DNA of 64,000 nucleotides from Campylobacterales bacterium (GCA_026390115.1 JAPLGO010000021.1:1-64000), one strand, 5' to 3'; shown: positions 41,972 through 51,808, counted from the stretch's first letter. The notes: a model not told the origin generated them from the letters alone. Made by a program: numbers and translations.

Positions 41972-43762
41972 TTAATCTTTAGTAATATAACCCAGTTCCA
42001 AGAGTTTATTATATATTTTTGAGACTATATCACCAGAGGCAGAGCCACCGTGTCCACCATGTTCAACCATAACTAAAACGACATACTTTGGATTATCATA
42101 GGGTCCGTATGTTGTAAACCATGCATGTGAGCGATTATAATACTCCATGTCATGTTCCAATTTTCTCTTTTTTTCATCTTGTTTAATTTCTACAACCTGT
42201 GCTGTACCGGTTTTACCGGCTATAATTACTTTTGAATTAACATAATTTATCGCGGTCCCTCCCGGTTCATTACACACTCCGTACATCGCCTTTTGTATGA
42301 GTGGAAGTTTTGCTAACTCATTACTACTTAAAACCTCTTCCGCCTGTGGCGCATATGGCTTGTCTCCTATCATTTTAGCAAAATGAGGGACTGGTAGTTT
42401 TCCCGTTGCCATCAGTGCTGTAAAGCGTGCCATTTGAATCGGAGTAGTTAAAAAATCTCCTTGACCAATAGAGGTGTTCACAGTTTCTCCAAGCGTCCAT
42501 GGAAGATTATATTTTTCTCTTTTCCATTCTCTTGAAGGAACCGTACCTATGAACTCATTGGGTAAATCAATGCCGCTCTTTCTTCCAAGTCCATATCGCA
42601 TAAGTCCTTCGCTCATTTTTTCATTTCCAACAATAAGACTGCCCTTATAAAAGAAATCATCACAACTCTCTCTTATTGCTTTTATGATATTTGTACTTCC
42701 ATGTCCGCCCTGCTGTTTCCAACATCTAAAAATTCTATTACCGACAGGTAGTTCAGCAGTACAATTAACATTCCAATACTCATTTAACTTAGTTGTTATA
42801 TATATGAGTCCTAAACCCGTTTTTATTGTTGAACCTGGAGGATATAAACCGTTAATCAGCTTATTTGTAAATGGCTTATCCAGACTGGTTGACAACTTAT
42901 CCCACAGATCATAAGTAATGCCGGAGACAAATGTATTTAAATCATATTCAGGAAAACTGCCAGCGGAGAGAATTGAGCCATCTACATTCATAACAACCAC
43001 TGCTCCTGCTTGATCCGCAAAAAGGGTTGCAATATATTTTTCTAATTCTATATCTATATTTAAAGTTAACTTTTTATCTTCTAGGGGGCTTTTATATGAA
43101 ATTTCTTCTATCTCTTGATTACTGGCATTTACTTTTATCTCTCTATATCCGGATTCACCTTGTAAAAATTCGTTATACTGTTTTTCTATTCCTGTTTTGC
43201 CTATATAGCCGATAAGTTCTAATAAATCGTTATTCTCTATATCTTTTTTATTTGCACGAGAAACATACCCTATAACATGTGCACCGATTTCTTCATACGG
43301 GTAGTATCTTTTCGGAGCTGAGACAATTTGTATATTCTCTCTTAAATTAAGTATAGAATAGACAGGTGCTATCTCTTCGTAAGAGATAAATGGAACAATA
43401 TCTATGTAGTTATGATTATAGTACGAATCTTTCTTCTTATAATTTTTTATTAACTCACTGGACTTTAAACTAGGTAACAGTTTCGTTAATGCTGCTATCT
43501 CTTCATTAAATATTTCAATATTTTTCGTTTGTAATAAATTAGGCTTAAGCAATATTTTAAAGCCCAGTTTATTTATAGCAATCGGCTTATTGTTAACATC
43601 AACTATTTCACCTCTAACCGGCGCTATTTTTTCAATTCTCACAGTGTTATTGCGTGAAAGTTTTGAATAATAATTATTTGATTCAACAGCTAAAAAAAAG
43701 AGCCTTACTATTAAAGCCAACCAGATCGATGCAAATAGAGCTAGTATAAATTTTATTTTCAT
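41972..43762 (-). CDS. mrdA: Penicillin-binding protein 2
   Basis: A transpeptidase for side-wall peptidoglycan, partner of RodA. The 596-aa protein has an N-terminal membrane anchor (about 4-27), a dimerisation domain with R-G-E-I-V-D, and a transpeptidase domain with S-T-I-K (active Ser near 311), an S-C-D motif, and K-T-G-T-A near 517. It follows the mreD-like gene with a 4-nt overlap. Confidence 0.93.
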   Translation of the reverse strand: MKIKFILALFASIWLALIVRLFFLAVESNNYYSKLSRNNTVRIEKIAPVRGEIVDVNNKPIAINKLGFKILLKPNLLQTKNIEIFNEEIAALTKLLPSLKSSELIKNYKKKDSYYNHNYIDIVPFISYEEIAPVYSILNLRENIQIVSAPKRYYPYEEIGAHVIGYVSRANKKDIENNDLLELIGYIGKTGIEKQYNEFLQGESGYREIKVNASNQEIEEISYKSPLEDKKLTLNIDIELEKYIATLFADQAGAVVVMNVDGSILSAGSFPEYDLNTFVSGITYDLWDKLSTSLDKPFTNKLINGLYPPGSTIKTGLGLIYITTKLNEYWNVNCTAELPVGNRIFRCWKQQGGHGSTNIIKAIRESCDDFFYKGSLIVGNEKMSEGLMRYGLGRKSGIDLPNEFIGTVPSREWKREKYNLPWTLGETVNTSIGQGDFLTTPIQMARFTALMATGKLPVPHFAKMIGDKPYAPQAEEVLSSNELAKLPLIQKAMYGVCNEPGGTAINYVNSKVIIAGKTGTAQVVEIKQDEKKRKLEHDMEYYNRSHAWFTTYGPYDNPKYVVLVMVEHGGHGGSASGDIVSKIYNKLLELGYITKD

Positions 43763-44211
43763 AAAAGACTCGCTATCAAAAATTCAGCTACTATATAATA
43801 AACTATATAATAGTTTATTGTTGGCATAGGGAACAAAAACAGTTTAGACAGAATAACATTAAATAAAAAAAATCCAAAATATGCCAACAAAATGTATGAA
43901 ATTTTTACACATGAGTTACAACTAACATTTTGTATAATTTTTGGCATAATAAATTTGTACGCAATTGTAAAATATAAAATTGAAGTAAAAAGAGTATACC
44001 CTTTATCAGCCTCAAAGAGCAGTAAACATAATGATATAGTAAGTAAAGAAATAACATCCTCTTTGTTTAAAGCATAAACAAAGAGGACAAACAAAACACC
44101 AAAAAGCGGTGGTAAAAAAAAATATATACTGCTAAGACTCTCATATATTATAAAAAATATAATATATGGAAGTGGTGCTAAAGATTTTTTATGAGTGCTA
44201 TTTCGTTGCAT
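43759..44211 (-). CDS. Small membrane protein in MreD position
   Basis: A 150-aa protein with about five transmembrane helices and little loop sequence. Size, topology and position directly before mrdA fit MreD (rod-shape protein), but the sequence alone is too diverged to be sure. It overlaps both neighbours (34 nt with the GNAT gene). Confidence 0.6.
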   Translation of the reverse strand: MQRNSTHKKSLAPLPYIIFFIIYESLSSIYFFLPPLFGVLFVLFVYALNKEDVISLLTISLCLLLFEADKGYTLFTSILYFTIAYKFIMPKIIQNVSCNSCVKISYILLAYFGFFLFNVILSKLFLFPMPTINYYIVYYIVAEFLIASLL

Positions 44212-44639
44212 ACGGGAAAATGTTTACATTTAATACAATCAGCCCAGATTTTATGCTCTGGCAGTGACTCTTTTGAAATTTCTATAAAACCTAATCTTTC
44301 AAAAAATGATTTTTTATACGTCAAACTTAATATTTTTTGAAGTCCTAAAATATATGCCTCTTCAAGAGATTTGTTTACTAAATTTTCTCCTATCTTTTGT
44401 CCTCTGTATTTTTCCTTTACTATCAAAGACCTAATTTCGGCAAGGGAAGATGTGTGAATATGAAGTGCACAAAAAGCAACCAACTCACGACCATTAAAAG
44501 CAAGAGTATAAGATCTAATATTTGTAGCTATTTCATCTGAAGTTCTCATCAAAATAATGCCGGCTTCTACCTCAGGTGCCATAAGTTCTTGCATCTCATT
44601 TATATCGCTGAGCTTTGCTTTTTTATACTCAATCTTCAT
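44178..44639 (-). CDS. argA: GNAT acetyltransferase, probable short N-acetylglutamate synthase
   Basis: A 153-aa single GNAT domain with the acetyl-CoA loop V-K-E-K-Y-R-G-Q-K-I-G-E-N-L (about 74-87) and a C-terminal Cys cluster D-C-I-K-C-K-H-F-P-V-C-N-E. The domain and ending resemble the short-form ArgA (PF00583-only) that starts arginine synthesis in bacteria lacking long ArgA. Function by similarity only; it overlaps engB by 11 nt. Confidence 0.65.
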   Translation of the reverse strand: MKIEYKKAKLSDINEMQELMAPEVEAGIILMRTSDEIATNIRSYTLAFNGRELVAFCALHIHTSSLAEIRSLIVKEKYRGQKIGENLVNKSLEEAYILGLQKILSLTYKKSFFERLGFIEISKESLPEHKIWADCIKCKHFPVCNEIALIKNL

Positions 44640-45255
44640 CTATACTCTCTTCATTCTCTTGCAAAATATCATAAATAATTTTTATTGCCTTTTCTAAACC
44701 TCTTTTTTTAGAACTAGAAACCATAATGGCATGTGGAAATTCTTTTCTTAATGCACTCTGCTCTTTTTGATTGAGCTTATCTATTTTAGTAAATATCTGA
44801 AGTATATATTGATTTTTTCTTATATTGCTTAGTAAAAATTCACTTACGGATGTATCAATCTCTAAATCAGGATGTCTGGAATCAATTAAATGTATAAAAA
44901 GCTTAATCTGTTCTCTTTGTTCTATATAATCGGTTAAATTTCTCTCCCAATCATATTTCATCGACTTAGCAACTTTTGCATACCCAAAACCAGGTAAATC
45001 AACAAACTTTGCAGTGCTTTTTTTTTCACTATCCCTATCAATAAAAGTTACATCGAAATAGTTAATAAGTCTCGTTTTACCTGGTGTTGAAGAAACTTTT
45101 GCCAAATTTTTATGGTTTGTCAGTGCATTTAAAAGTGAACTCTTACCAACATTCGATCTTGCCATAAATACCACTTCATCTTGAAGTAATGAATCCGGTG
45201 CGTTAAGTACATTTGGAGCAGAAGTTATAAATTTTGCATCAACAATTTCTATCAT
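44629..45255 (-). CDS. engB: Ribosome-biogenesis GTPase EngB/YsxC
   Basis: An essential GTPase of large-subunit assembly. The 208-aa protein has G1 A-R-S-N-V-G-K-S-S (about 32-40), G2 P-G-K-T-R-L-I-N, G3 D-L-P-G-F-G-Y-A, G4 T-K-I-D-K and G5 S-S-S-K. It lies 2 bp after lptA. Confidence 0.93.
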   Translation of the reverse strand: MIEIVDAKFITSAPNVLNAPDSLLQDEVVFMARSNVGKSSLLNALTNHKNLAKVSSTPGKTRLINYFDVTFIDRDSEKKSTAKFVDLPGFGYAKVAKSMKYDWERNLTDYIEQREQIKLFIHLIDSRHPDLEIDTSVSEFLLSNIRKNQYILQIFTKIDKLNQKEQSALRKEFPHAIMVSSSKKRGLEKAIKIIYDILQENEESIDED

Positions 45256-45257
45256 AA

Positions 45258-45725
45258 TTAATTTTTCTCCTCTGGTAGTTCAAATATCATAATAACAGGC
45301 TCATTTTTGGCACTTTTTGCATAAGCTTTTCCCTCTATACTTTTAAGAATAACTTCTTCTCCGATAATTTCTTTTTTTTCATCTATCTGTCTTAGATGTA
45401 CATTTTGAAAAAAGTGATACTCTTTAGTTTCTGGGAAATAGATGACTTTTTCTGCTTTGCCTTTATAGATAGAACCCTCTTTTGTGTAAAGAGTAAAAGA
45501 AGTATTTCCTATTGCCATAAACTTTGTCGGCTGATGCTGAGCATCTGTATAAACAGTAACCTTTGAAGCATTAAGCTCATCATTTCCTTTAACGACATTC
45601 ACATTGCCTTCAAAAATTGAAATACCGGATTTTTCATCACCGTCAAACGAATCCGCTTTTATCTTTAGCTCTTGTGAAACTAATGTTGATGCTAAAAAAA
45701 TAGTAAAAAATAGTAAAAATCTCAT
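45258..45725 (-). CDS. lptA: LPS-transport periplasmic bridge protein LptA
   Basis: A 155-aa OstA-like protein with signal peptide M-R-F-L-L-F-F-T-I-F-L-A-S-T-L-V and repeated beta-strand motifs (F-E-G-N-V-N-V-V-K-G-N-D, A-S-K-V-T-V-Y-T-D, F-F-Q-N-V-H-L). It forms the bridge carrying LPS to the outer membrane. It lies 2 bp after lptC. Confidence 0.88.
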   Translation of the reverse strand: MRFLLFFTIFLASTLVSQELKIKADSFDGDEKSGISIFEGNVNVVKGNDELNASKVTVYTDAQHQPTKFMAIGNTSFTLYTKEGSIYKGKAEKVIYFPETKEYHFFQNVHLRQIDEKKEIIGEEVILKSIEGKAYAKSAKNEPVIMIFELPEEKN

Positions 45726-45727
45726 AA

Positions 45728-46258
45728 TTATCTCTCTTCTAGTTGATAGTTTGCAACAATGTTTTTTGACTCAATCTTTTTTAAAACATTATTATATGTG
45801 AGTGATGAGCCGACAACTCTATTTTTACCTTGATATGAAACATAGTCACTATTGGTGTGTGCGATCTTTGTTATGTTATTGTAATCTGCTGTTTGCGACT
45901 TAAATATTAAACCATCTTCTCTTGTATAAACAACATCTCCTTTTAAATCAATTATCTCATTTTGATAAAGCCCGTCACTTGCCTTCATGTTCGCCCTATA
46001 CCCTTTTGAATTGTCTGTATAATCTATATTTGCAACTTTATAGCGGTCGCTATATCGCACGGCATTATTCCCAGTCATAAGAGTTATTAAATTTTTATCA
46101 TCAAACTCTAAGAGGGTAAATGAGGACATCTCGAAGAGAGGAACATCTATAAAATTTTGCTCTCTTATATTTAATGGCTCAAAGAGAAAAAAAATCATCA
46201 TCAGACTACTTGTAATAAAAAGAAAAAAAACATTTATATTAATAGTACCCACCTTCAA
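45728..46258 (-). CDS. lptC: LPS-transport protein LptC
   Basis: A 176-aa protein with one N-terminal transmembrane anchor (about 5-27) and a periplasmic LptC fold with OstA-like strands (L-K-G-D-V-V-Y-T-R-E-D-G; A-H-T-N-S-D-Y-V-S-Y). It is the inner-membrane acceptor from LptBFG to LptA. Order kdsC-lptC-lptA is standard. Confidence 0.85.
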   Translation of the reverse strand: MKVGTININVFFLFITSSLMMIFFLFEPLNIREQNFIDVPLFEMSSFTLLEFDDKNLITLMTGNNAVRYSDRYKVANIDYTDNSKGYRANMKASDGLYQNEIIDLKGDVVYTREDGLIFKSQTADYNNITKIAHTNSDYVSYQGKNRVVGSSLTYNNVLKKIESKNIVANYQLEER

Positions 46259-46270
46259 GACTCTTAAAAT

Positions 46271-46789
46271 TCAACTACTTATAAAGTTGTCTTTTTTAAT
46301 CCAAACTTCCATAAAATTTTCTCTTTGATTATTTTCATCCACTAAAATATCTATCATCTCTCTTACTGCACCATCTCCACCATCCAAAGAAAGTATAATG
46401 TTAACTATATTTTTTATCTCTTTTACCCCATTTTTTGGAGTAAAACTTCTTCCGACAAGGCTCAACATCTGAAAATCGTTTAAATCATCACCAACTGCTC
46501 CAACCTCTTCAAAGCTAAGTCCGAGCGATTTTACTAACTCTTTTAAAACTCTATCTTTATCTTTAATCCCTTGAAAAACATGCTGTATTCCCAATTCTTT
46601 TGCTCTTTTTTGAACTATTTTAGAATTTCGTCCGGTGATAATAGCCACCTGATTTCCAATCTTTACCCAGCTACTTATTCCAAGACCATCTTTAATGTTA
46701 AAACTTTTACTCTCAATACCATTTTCTGAATATGTGATTTTACCATCAGTTAAACAACCATCAACATCTAAAACAATTAATTTAATCAC
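46271..46789 (-). CDS. kdsC: KDO-8-phosphate phosphatase
   Basis: A HAD phosphatase releasing KDO for LPS core. The 172-aa protein has motif I D-V-D-G-C-L-T-D-G (about 8-16), I-T-G-R-N-S, K-D-R-V and D-D-L-N-D (about 101-105). It overlaps hisB by 4 nt. Confidence 0.9.
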   Translation of the reverse strand: MIKLIVLDVDGCLTDGKITYSENGIESKSFNIKDGLGISSWVKIGNQVAIITGRNSKIVQKRAKELGIQHVFQGIKDKDRVLKELVKSLGLSFEEVGAVGDDLNDFQMLSLVGRSFTPKNGVKEIKNIVNIILSLDGGDGAVREMIDILVDENNQRENFMEVWIKKDNFISS

Positions 46790-47358
46790 AGAACATCTTT
46801 GGTACTCGGAATTCCTATTCTTTCATTTCTCATCATCGCACGACGCAGAGCTACAGCTAAAGATTTAAAAGCTGCCTCTATTATGTGATGTTTATTCTTT
46901 CCTCTTAATGCAGTTATGTGTGCACTTATTTTTGCATTTAATACAAAAGCTCTGAAAAATTCTTCAACAAGTTCCGAGTCAAACTGCCCTATTTTACCAT
47001 CTACTTCTACTTCATAAACTAAGTATGGTCTGTTGCTAAGATCCAAATCACAACTCACACAGGCTTCATCCATGACAATATTTGCGCTTCCGAATCGTTC
47101 CATATTTTTAACCGGATAGATTGCTTCATGAAGCAAAGAGCCTAAAACAATCCCGATATCTTCAACGCTATGGTGATCGTCTATATGCGTATCACCTTTG
47201 CATTCAATGTTTAAATCAATCAATGAATGTTTTGAAAAACTCTCTAACATATGGTCTAAAAAACCTACCCCAGTATTTACATCACTTGCACCGGTTCCAT
47301 GTAGGTTAAGTGAAATTTCTATATCTGTCTCTTTTGTTACTCTAGTTTTACTAATCAT
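46786..47358 (-). CDS. hisB: Imidazoleglycerol-phosphate dehydratase
   Basis: Sixth step of histidine synthesis. The monofunctional 190-aa form has the two metal-binding H-H motifs: D-D-H-H-S-V-E-D at about 60-67 and N-K-H-H-I-I-E-A-A-F-K at about 155-165, plus G-F-L-D-H-M-L near 37. It is placed among LPS genes, as usual in Campylobacterota. Confidence 0.94.
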   Translation of the reverse strand: MISKTRVTKETDIEISLNLHGTGASDVNTGVGFLDHMLESFSKHSLIDLNIECKGDTHIDDHHSVEDIGIVLGSLLHEAIYPVKNMERFGSANIVMDEACVSCDLDLSNRPYLVYEVEVDGKIGQFDSELVEEFFRAFVLNAKISAHITALRGKNKHHIIEAAFKSLAVALRRAMMRNERIGIPSTKDVL

Positions 47359-47359
47359 T

Positions 47360-48151
47360 TTAATCCTCTTTTACTATAAATGCGTTTTCAAAACTACTAT
47401 TTGAAGCTAGATAATCTTTTGCTTCCTGTTCACTTTTAAATCCTTGCAAATAAACTCTGAACAATCTATTATTATCTTTTTCAACATCTTTTATTACTGT
47501 ATGGTAACCGCCTATTTTATCATATTTTGCCTGCGTTTTCATCGCCCCACTGATGTTTGAAAAAGAGGCTATTTGCAGAGCGAAGCCATCTACCTCTTTA
47601 TTTTGCGGAGCATTTTTGAGCTCTTTATCAGTTGGAATATTTTTTCTGCCAACTGTATTAAAACCTAATACTTCAAGAGTAACAGGTGCTGTTCCCGGTC
47701 CAATTATATTTAATTTATCGGCGGCTGATTTTGATAAATCTATAATTCTTGTAGCAACAAATGGGCCTCGGTCATTAATTCGAACAACTGCACTGCGTCC
47801 ATTATTCTTGTTTGTTACTTTTACAATAGTATTCATAGGCAGAGTTTTGTGCGCTGCTGTCATGTCATACATATTATATATTTCGCCGTTTGAGGTTGCT
47901 TTGCCATCAAAAGTAGGACCATACCAACTAGCATTACCTTGAAACTCATCACCGACACTCACAACCGTTGGACAATATTTTATTCCTCTAATCTCATAAG
48001 GCCGCATTGTAGGATGAGAGTATGCTTTACTATCAGTGGCTTGACAATATTCACCTTTATTATCAGAATAGATATGTGTCCCCCCCTTTATGCTACATCC
48101 GCTAAAGAGTAAAATCAAAGAGACAAAAAATAAAAGAAAGAGTCTATTCAT
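47360..48151 (-). CDS. rlpA: RlpA-like septal-ring lipoprotein
   Basis: A 263-aa lipoprotein (lipobox L-F-S-G-C at about 15-19). The double-psi beta-barrel reads A-S-W-Y-G-P-T-F-D-G-K-A-T-S-N-G-E ... R-I-N-D-R-G-P-F ... I-D-L-S. A C-terminal SPOR domain (about 188-260) binds denuded glycan. RlpA is a lytic transglycosylase acting at division sites in some species. It starts 2 bp after hisB's reading direction neighbour. Confidence 0.9.
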   Translation of the reverse strand: MNRLFLLFFVSLILLFSGCSIKGGTHIYSDNKGEYCQATDSKAYSHPTMRPYEIRGIKYCPTVVSVGDEFQGNASWYGPTFDGKATSNGEIYNMYDMTAAHKTLPMNTIVKVTNKNNGRSAVVRINDRGPFVATRIIDLSKSAADKLNIIGPGTAPVTLEVLGFNTVGRKNIPTDKELKNAPQNKEVDGFALQIASFSNISGAMKTQAKYDKIGGYHTVIKDVEKDNNRLFRVYLQGFKSEQEAKDYLASNSSFENAFIVKED

Positions 48152-48161
48152 TCAGATACCT

Positions 48162-49226
48162 TTAACCTGCTCTTCTTATGGGAATAATTAGCTTTTGATT
48201 CAGTGTCAAATTTTTACTTTTTATGCTGTTAAAATCTTTAATAATTTTATAAGATATTCCATATTTTTTACCTAATTGAGCCAAACTCTCACCTGATGAA
48301 ACTAAATGCACTTTATAAATCTCTCCGATAGGCTCTTCATGATACTTTTGTTTAAATTCCGAAAGTTTGATATATGGAATATATATATCGTAACTCTTTG
48401 CATGTGGAGGCATAAAGTCATATTTCAGGTGTTTATTTAGCTTTTGCAACTCTTCAAGAGGAATTCCTATAAGAGTAGCAACTCTACTTAATGACTCTCC
48501 CATCGGCAACTCAACTGTTGAGATAGAGTAAGCATTTGCTCTATTTAGAAGATATTCATATTCGCTCTTAAGCATAAACTGCTCATCATTTCCAATAAAC
48601 GCCAAGGCAATAATTTTTCTTATATAGTCTCTACTCTCTTTTGGAATATATTTTTTATTTTCATTAAGCAAAACAGACAATTCATCACTTCCTGCTTTTT
48701 CTATAGCTTTCTCTAGTTTCCCCGCACCGCAGTTATAAGCTATAGCAGCTAAATACCATTTACCAAATTTTTTATGCAAGTACGAAAGATGTTTTGCAGC
48801 AGCCTTTGTTGATTTAATCAAATCTCTTCTCTCATCCACGCAATCATCAATTCTTAGATGATAAAGATTCGCAGTATCTGGCATAAATTGCCAAAAACCA
48901 GATGCACTTTTTTTGGAGTAGGCTCTGGTATGAAAATTAGATTCTGCCATTGCTAGATATAAAAACTCTGGAGGAATTGCATAATCACTGAGAAGATTTT
49001 TTACTGCAGGTATAAATAGATATGCATCTTCCATCGCTTGAAAAAACTCTTTATCTCTATTAATTGCAGTCTGGCTATTTCTCATATTATTCATTATGGG
49101 ATCGTACAAAAATGATGATTCAATATCAAAAGAGTCTAAAATTGAAAGCTCTTTATTATGATTTGAAACATATGTTAAATTTGCAGCAAGCAAAATAGGA
49201 AATAGTAAAAATAATAAAAACTTCAA
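48162..49226 (-). CDS. MltD-like lytic transglycosylase with LysM
   Basis: A 354-aa exported protein: signal peptide (about 1-15), SLT domain with catalytic Glu in M-A-E-S-N-F-H (about 92-98) and S-G-F-W-Q-F-M-P (about 108-115), then two LysM-like segments (about 240-300 and 305-350, V-S-S-G-E-S-L-A-Q-L-G-K-K-Y-G-I). It cleaves peptidoglycan glycan strands. It lies 10 bp upstream of rlpA, so it is likely co-transcribed. Confidence 0.9.
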   Translation of the reverse strand: MKFLLFLLFPILLAANLTYVSNHNKELSILDSFDIESSFLYDPIMNNMRNSQTAINRDKEFFQAMEDAYLFIPAVKNLLSDYAIPPEFLYLAMAESNFHTRAYSKKSASGFWQFMPDTANLYHLRIDDCVDERRDLIKSTKAAAKHLSYLHKKFGKWYLAAIAYNCGAGKLEKAIEKAGSDELSVLLNENKKYIPKESRDYIRKIIALAFIGNDEQFMLKSEYEYLLNRANAYSISTVELPMGESLSRVATLIGIPLEELQKLNKHLKYDFMPPHAKSYDIYIPYIKLSEFKQKYHEEPIGEIYKVHLVSSGESLAQLGKKYGISYKIIKDFNSIKSKNLTLNQKLIIPIRRAG

Positions 49227-49330
49227 TATTCACAACTTTTCGTATTTGGATTTTGGAAGTTTTCATTCTATCTTAAAAAGCATTAATATTCATAAAAATC
49301 TATAATCTCAATATTTTCACTGTTATTATA

Positions 49331-50107
49331 TTAAGAAATATCAAAGAGTTTAAGGGCATTTTGCGTAGTAATTCTTTTAATATCTTCAACTGACATATTT
49401 AGAAGTTCAGAAATTTTTTTTGCTACAAAAGTTGTATATAAGGGCTCATTTCTCTCTCCTCGATAAGGAGCCGGAGTCAAATATGGTGCATCAGTTTCTA
49501 TAAGTAATTTCGCATGTGGGATTTTTGGTAACACATTTACTAGCTTTTTTGCATTACTAAATGTTAAAACTCCGCCTATTCCAAAATAAAAACCGCTGCT
49601 TTCTAAACTTAAAAGCTCCTCATCTGCATTATAGCAATGAAGGACTCCGCCCACCTCATATGCATTATGCTTCAAAAGCAGTTCTTTTGACTCTCTTGAA
49701 GCATCTCTTATATGGACAATCAAGGGCTTTTTATATTTTTTTGCGAACTCTATTTGAGCTATAAAAACTTCTTTTTGTCTCTTCATTTGTGCTTCTCTCT
49801 CTTCATCACTCCCTTCAAGTCTGAAGTAATCCAATCCGCATTCGCCCACAGCAACACATTTTTTATGTTTTAAATACTTGTCAAAATCAAGCTCTTCAAA
49901 TGAATTCATATCATAAGGGTGAACACCGACAGCAAAATAAACATCCTCATGACTCTCTGCAATTTTAACTGCCCTATCAACTGTTTTTGGATCGGCTCCT
50001 GGGATTATAAACCTTTTTACTCCACCCTCTCTTGCTCTATCTAAGACTTCATCTAAATCTTTATCATATCTGCGGTCATCTAAATGTACATGTGTATCAA
50101 CTATCAA
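49331..50107 (-). CDS. tatD: TatD-family DNase
   Basis: A 258-aa amidohydrolase-fold metal-dependent DNase: D-T-H-V-H-L-D-D (about 4-11), G-E-C-G-L-D-Y-F near 90, H-I-R-D-A near 133, H-C-Y-N near 158, and E-T-D-A-P-Y-L near 204. It starts at TTG 50107 with AGAGAAGAG upstream. The start overlaps the end of a small membrane gene, which suggests coupling. Confidence 0.9.
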   Translation of the reverse strand: MIVDTHVHLDDRRYDKDLDEVLDRAREGGVKRFIIPGADPKTVDRAVKIAESHEDVYFAVGVHPYDMNSFEELDFDKYLKHKKCVAVGECGLDYFRLEGSDEEREAQMKRQKEVFIAQIEFAKKYKKPLIVHIRDASRESKELLLKHNAYEVGGVLHCYNADEELLSLESSGFYFGIGGVLTFSNAKKLVNVLPKIPHAKLLIETDAPYLTPAPYRGERNEPLYTTFVAKKISELLNMSVEDIKRITTQNALKLFDIS

Positions 50108-50276
50108 GCTCTTCTCTCTTTTTATTTTTTAAATTTTTAACAAATAGTATATTTTTTATCATTATATAGATAAAAATAGCTGAAACAAGAAAAGAACCTG
50201 TTGCATAGAATAAGTTATTAGCCATAAAAAAGTTATAACCAAGAGCTAAAAAAACTATTGAGATTACAAAACACAT
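50097..50276 (-). CDS. Small two-helix membrane protein between recN and tatD
   Basis: A 59-aa ORF (ATG 50276, TGA 50097) overlapping recN by 13 nt and tatD by 11 nt. Two hydrophobic helices (C-F-V-I-S-I-V-F-L-A-L-G-Y and F-L-V-S-A-I-F-I-Y-I-M-I) are followed by a Lys/Glu-rich tail. The tight two-sided overlaps and coding-like composition argue that it is real. Unrecognised. Confidence 0.55.
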   Translation of the reverse strand: MCFVISIVFLALGYNFFMANNLFYATGSFLVSAIFIYIMIKNILFVKNLKNKKREELDS

Positions 50277-51808
50277 CTATTTGCTTCCAAAAGCTCTTTT
50301 GCAAACTTTTTGGCCTCATTTGAAACACTTTCACCACTTATTATTCTTGCAATTTCATTTACTTTACTCTCAAAATCAAGCTCTTTTGCAAATGATTCAT
50401 CACCATTTTTGTAGATTAAAAAGTGCTGATCTCCCATGGAAGTAAGCTGTGGCTGGTGTGAAATAACAAATATCTGAAAATGTTTTGAAAGTTCTCTTAA
50501 AACCTTTGCAACACTCATTGACTCCTCTCCGCTAAGATTTGCATCTATCTCATCAAGCATCAAAACACCGCCATTTTGGCTCATATGTTCCGATTTTAGA
50601 GCCAATATTGCAAGTCTCAGTCTGTTAAATTCGCCAGTACTTACTTTTTGAAGTTCAGTGTTGTTTAGCTTAAGTATGATTTCATCTTTTCCTAAACTGT
50701 TGTACTCTGTCTCATTTATTTTTACCTCTGCTTCTCTTAAATACAGCTCTTTTAGATATCTGTTTAAATCCTTTATAAAAGAATTTAGCTCTGCATGTCG
50801 AAGTGCACTCATCTTATCAGCTAACTCTCTTACATTTTGCTCCAAAATTGCACATCTTTTTTCTAAATCATCCTTTGTAAACTCTATATTTTCATATTCT
50901 GCTAACTCATCCTTCTTCATTTGTCGATACACCAGTGCCTCTTCTATGCTTCCATATCTTTTTTTCAGGCTGCTAATCTCTTCAATACGATTTAAAACAT
51001 CTTCAACATCTACATCATCTAGTGCACTAAACCTTTCCTGCGCATTATCTAGAACAACCCTGAGTTCATTCATGGCATCATTAAAAAATGTGCTATCTAT
51101 GTCTAAAGAGTCAAGCGCACTGAAGACATAATGCTCATAATCAAAAATCGAATTTGCAGATGAGATATTTTCCAGTACTTTCTCTTTTTTTGAGAGCTCT
51201 TTTTTAATTTTAAGTAACTCCTCATCCTCTGAAACTACAGGATTAATATCTTCTATCTTTTTAATTTCAAACAATAGAAATTCTTTGAGTTCTAAAAGTT
51301 TACCCTCTTCTTTATTTAGTTTTTCAAGCTTTTTGGATGACTCTACAAAATCGTTAAAAGAGCTTAAATACTCATCTTTTAACTTACTTATGTTTTTAAA
51401 TTTACTTTGAATTCTTAAATCTAATATTGATATTAAATTTGAATTCTCAAAGTCGCTATAATCTTTTAGGCTTAGGTGTCTTAAATAGTTGGAGCTCACT
51501 TCACTCATAGTTTTTTTAGAGATACTTTGATTATTTATAAAGTATCTTGATTTTTCTTTTTTGATATGTTTAAAAATATTTATTTCATCATTTTCTATAC
51601 CCATCTCTTCTGCGTCAAGATTCCATGTGACACTAGACTCACAGAGAGTTGCTTCACAACCGCTTGCACCAAGCGATGAGAGTATTGAATTCATCAATAT
51701 AGATTTACCGCTTCCGCTAGGACCTGTAAAAACAATAAGCCCACATGCTAAATTTAACTCAACCTCTTTAAAACTAAGATACTCTTTTAAATAAAATCTT
51801 TCTATCAA
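50264..51808 (-). CDS. recN: DNA repair ATPase RecN
   Basis: An SMC-like double-strand-break repair protein. The 514-aa sequence has Walker A G-P-S-G-S-G-K-S at about 30-37, a long coiled coil (about 140-370), the ABC signature V-S-T-G-E-F-N-R-L-R-L-A, and Walker B V-L-M-L-D-E-I-D-A-N at about 427-436. It is somewhat shorter than E. coli RecN (553), as in Helicobacter and Campylobacter. It lies 2 bp after nadK. Confidence 0.9.
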   Translation of the reverse strand: MIERFYLKEYLSFKEVELNLACGLIVFTGPSGSGKSILMNSILSSLGASGCEATLCESSVTWNLDAEEMGIENDEINIFKHIKKEKSRYFINNQSISKKTMSEVSSNYLRHLSLKDYSDFENSNLISILDLRIQSKFKNISKLKDEYLSSFNDFVESSKKLEKLNKEEGKLLELKEFLLFEIKKIEDINPVVSEDEELLKIKKELSKKEKVLENISSANSIFDYEHYVFSALDSLDIDSTFFNDAMNELRVVLDNAQERFSALDDVDVEDVLNRIEEISSLKKRYGSIEEALVYRQMKKDELAEYENIEFTKDDLEKRCAILEQNVRELADKMSALRHAELNSFIKDLNRYLKELYLREAEVKINETEYNSLGKDEIILKLNNTELQKVSTGEFNRLRLAILALKSEHMSQNGGVLMLDEIDANLSGEESMSVAKVLRELSKHFQIFVISHQPQLTSMGDQHFLIYKNGDESFAKELDFESKVNEIARIISGESVSNEAKKFAKELLEANRCVL

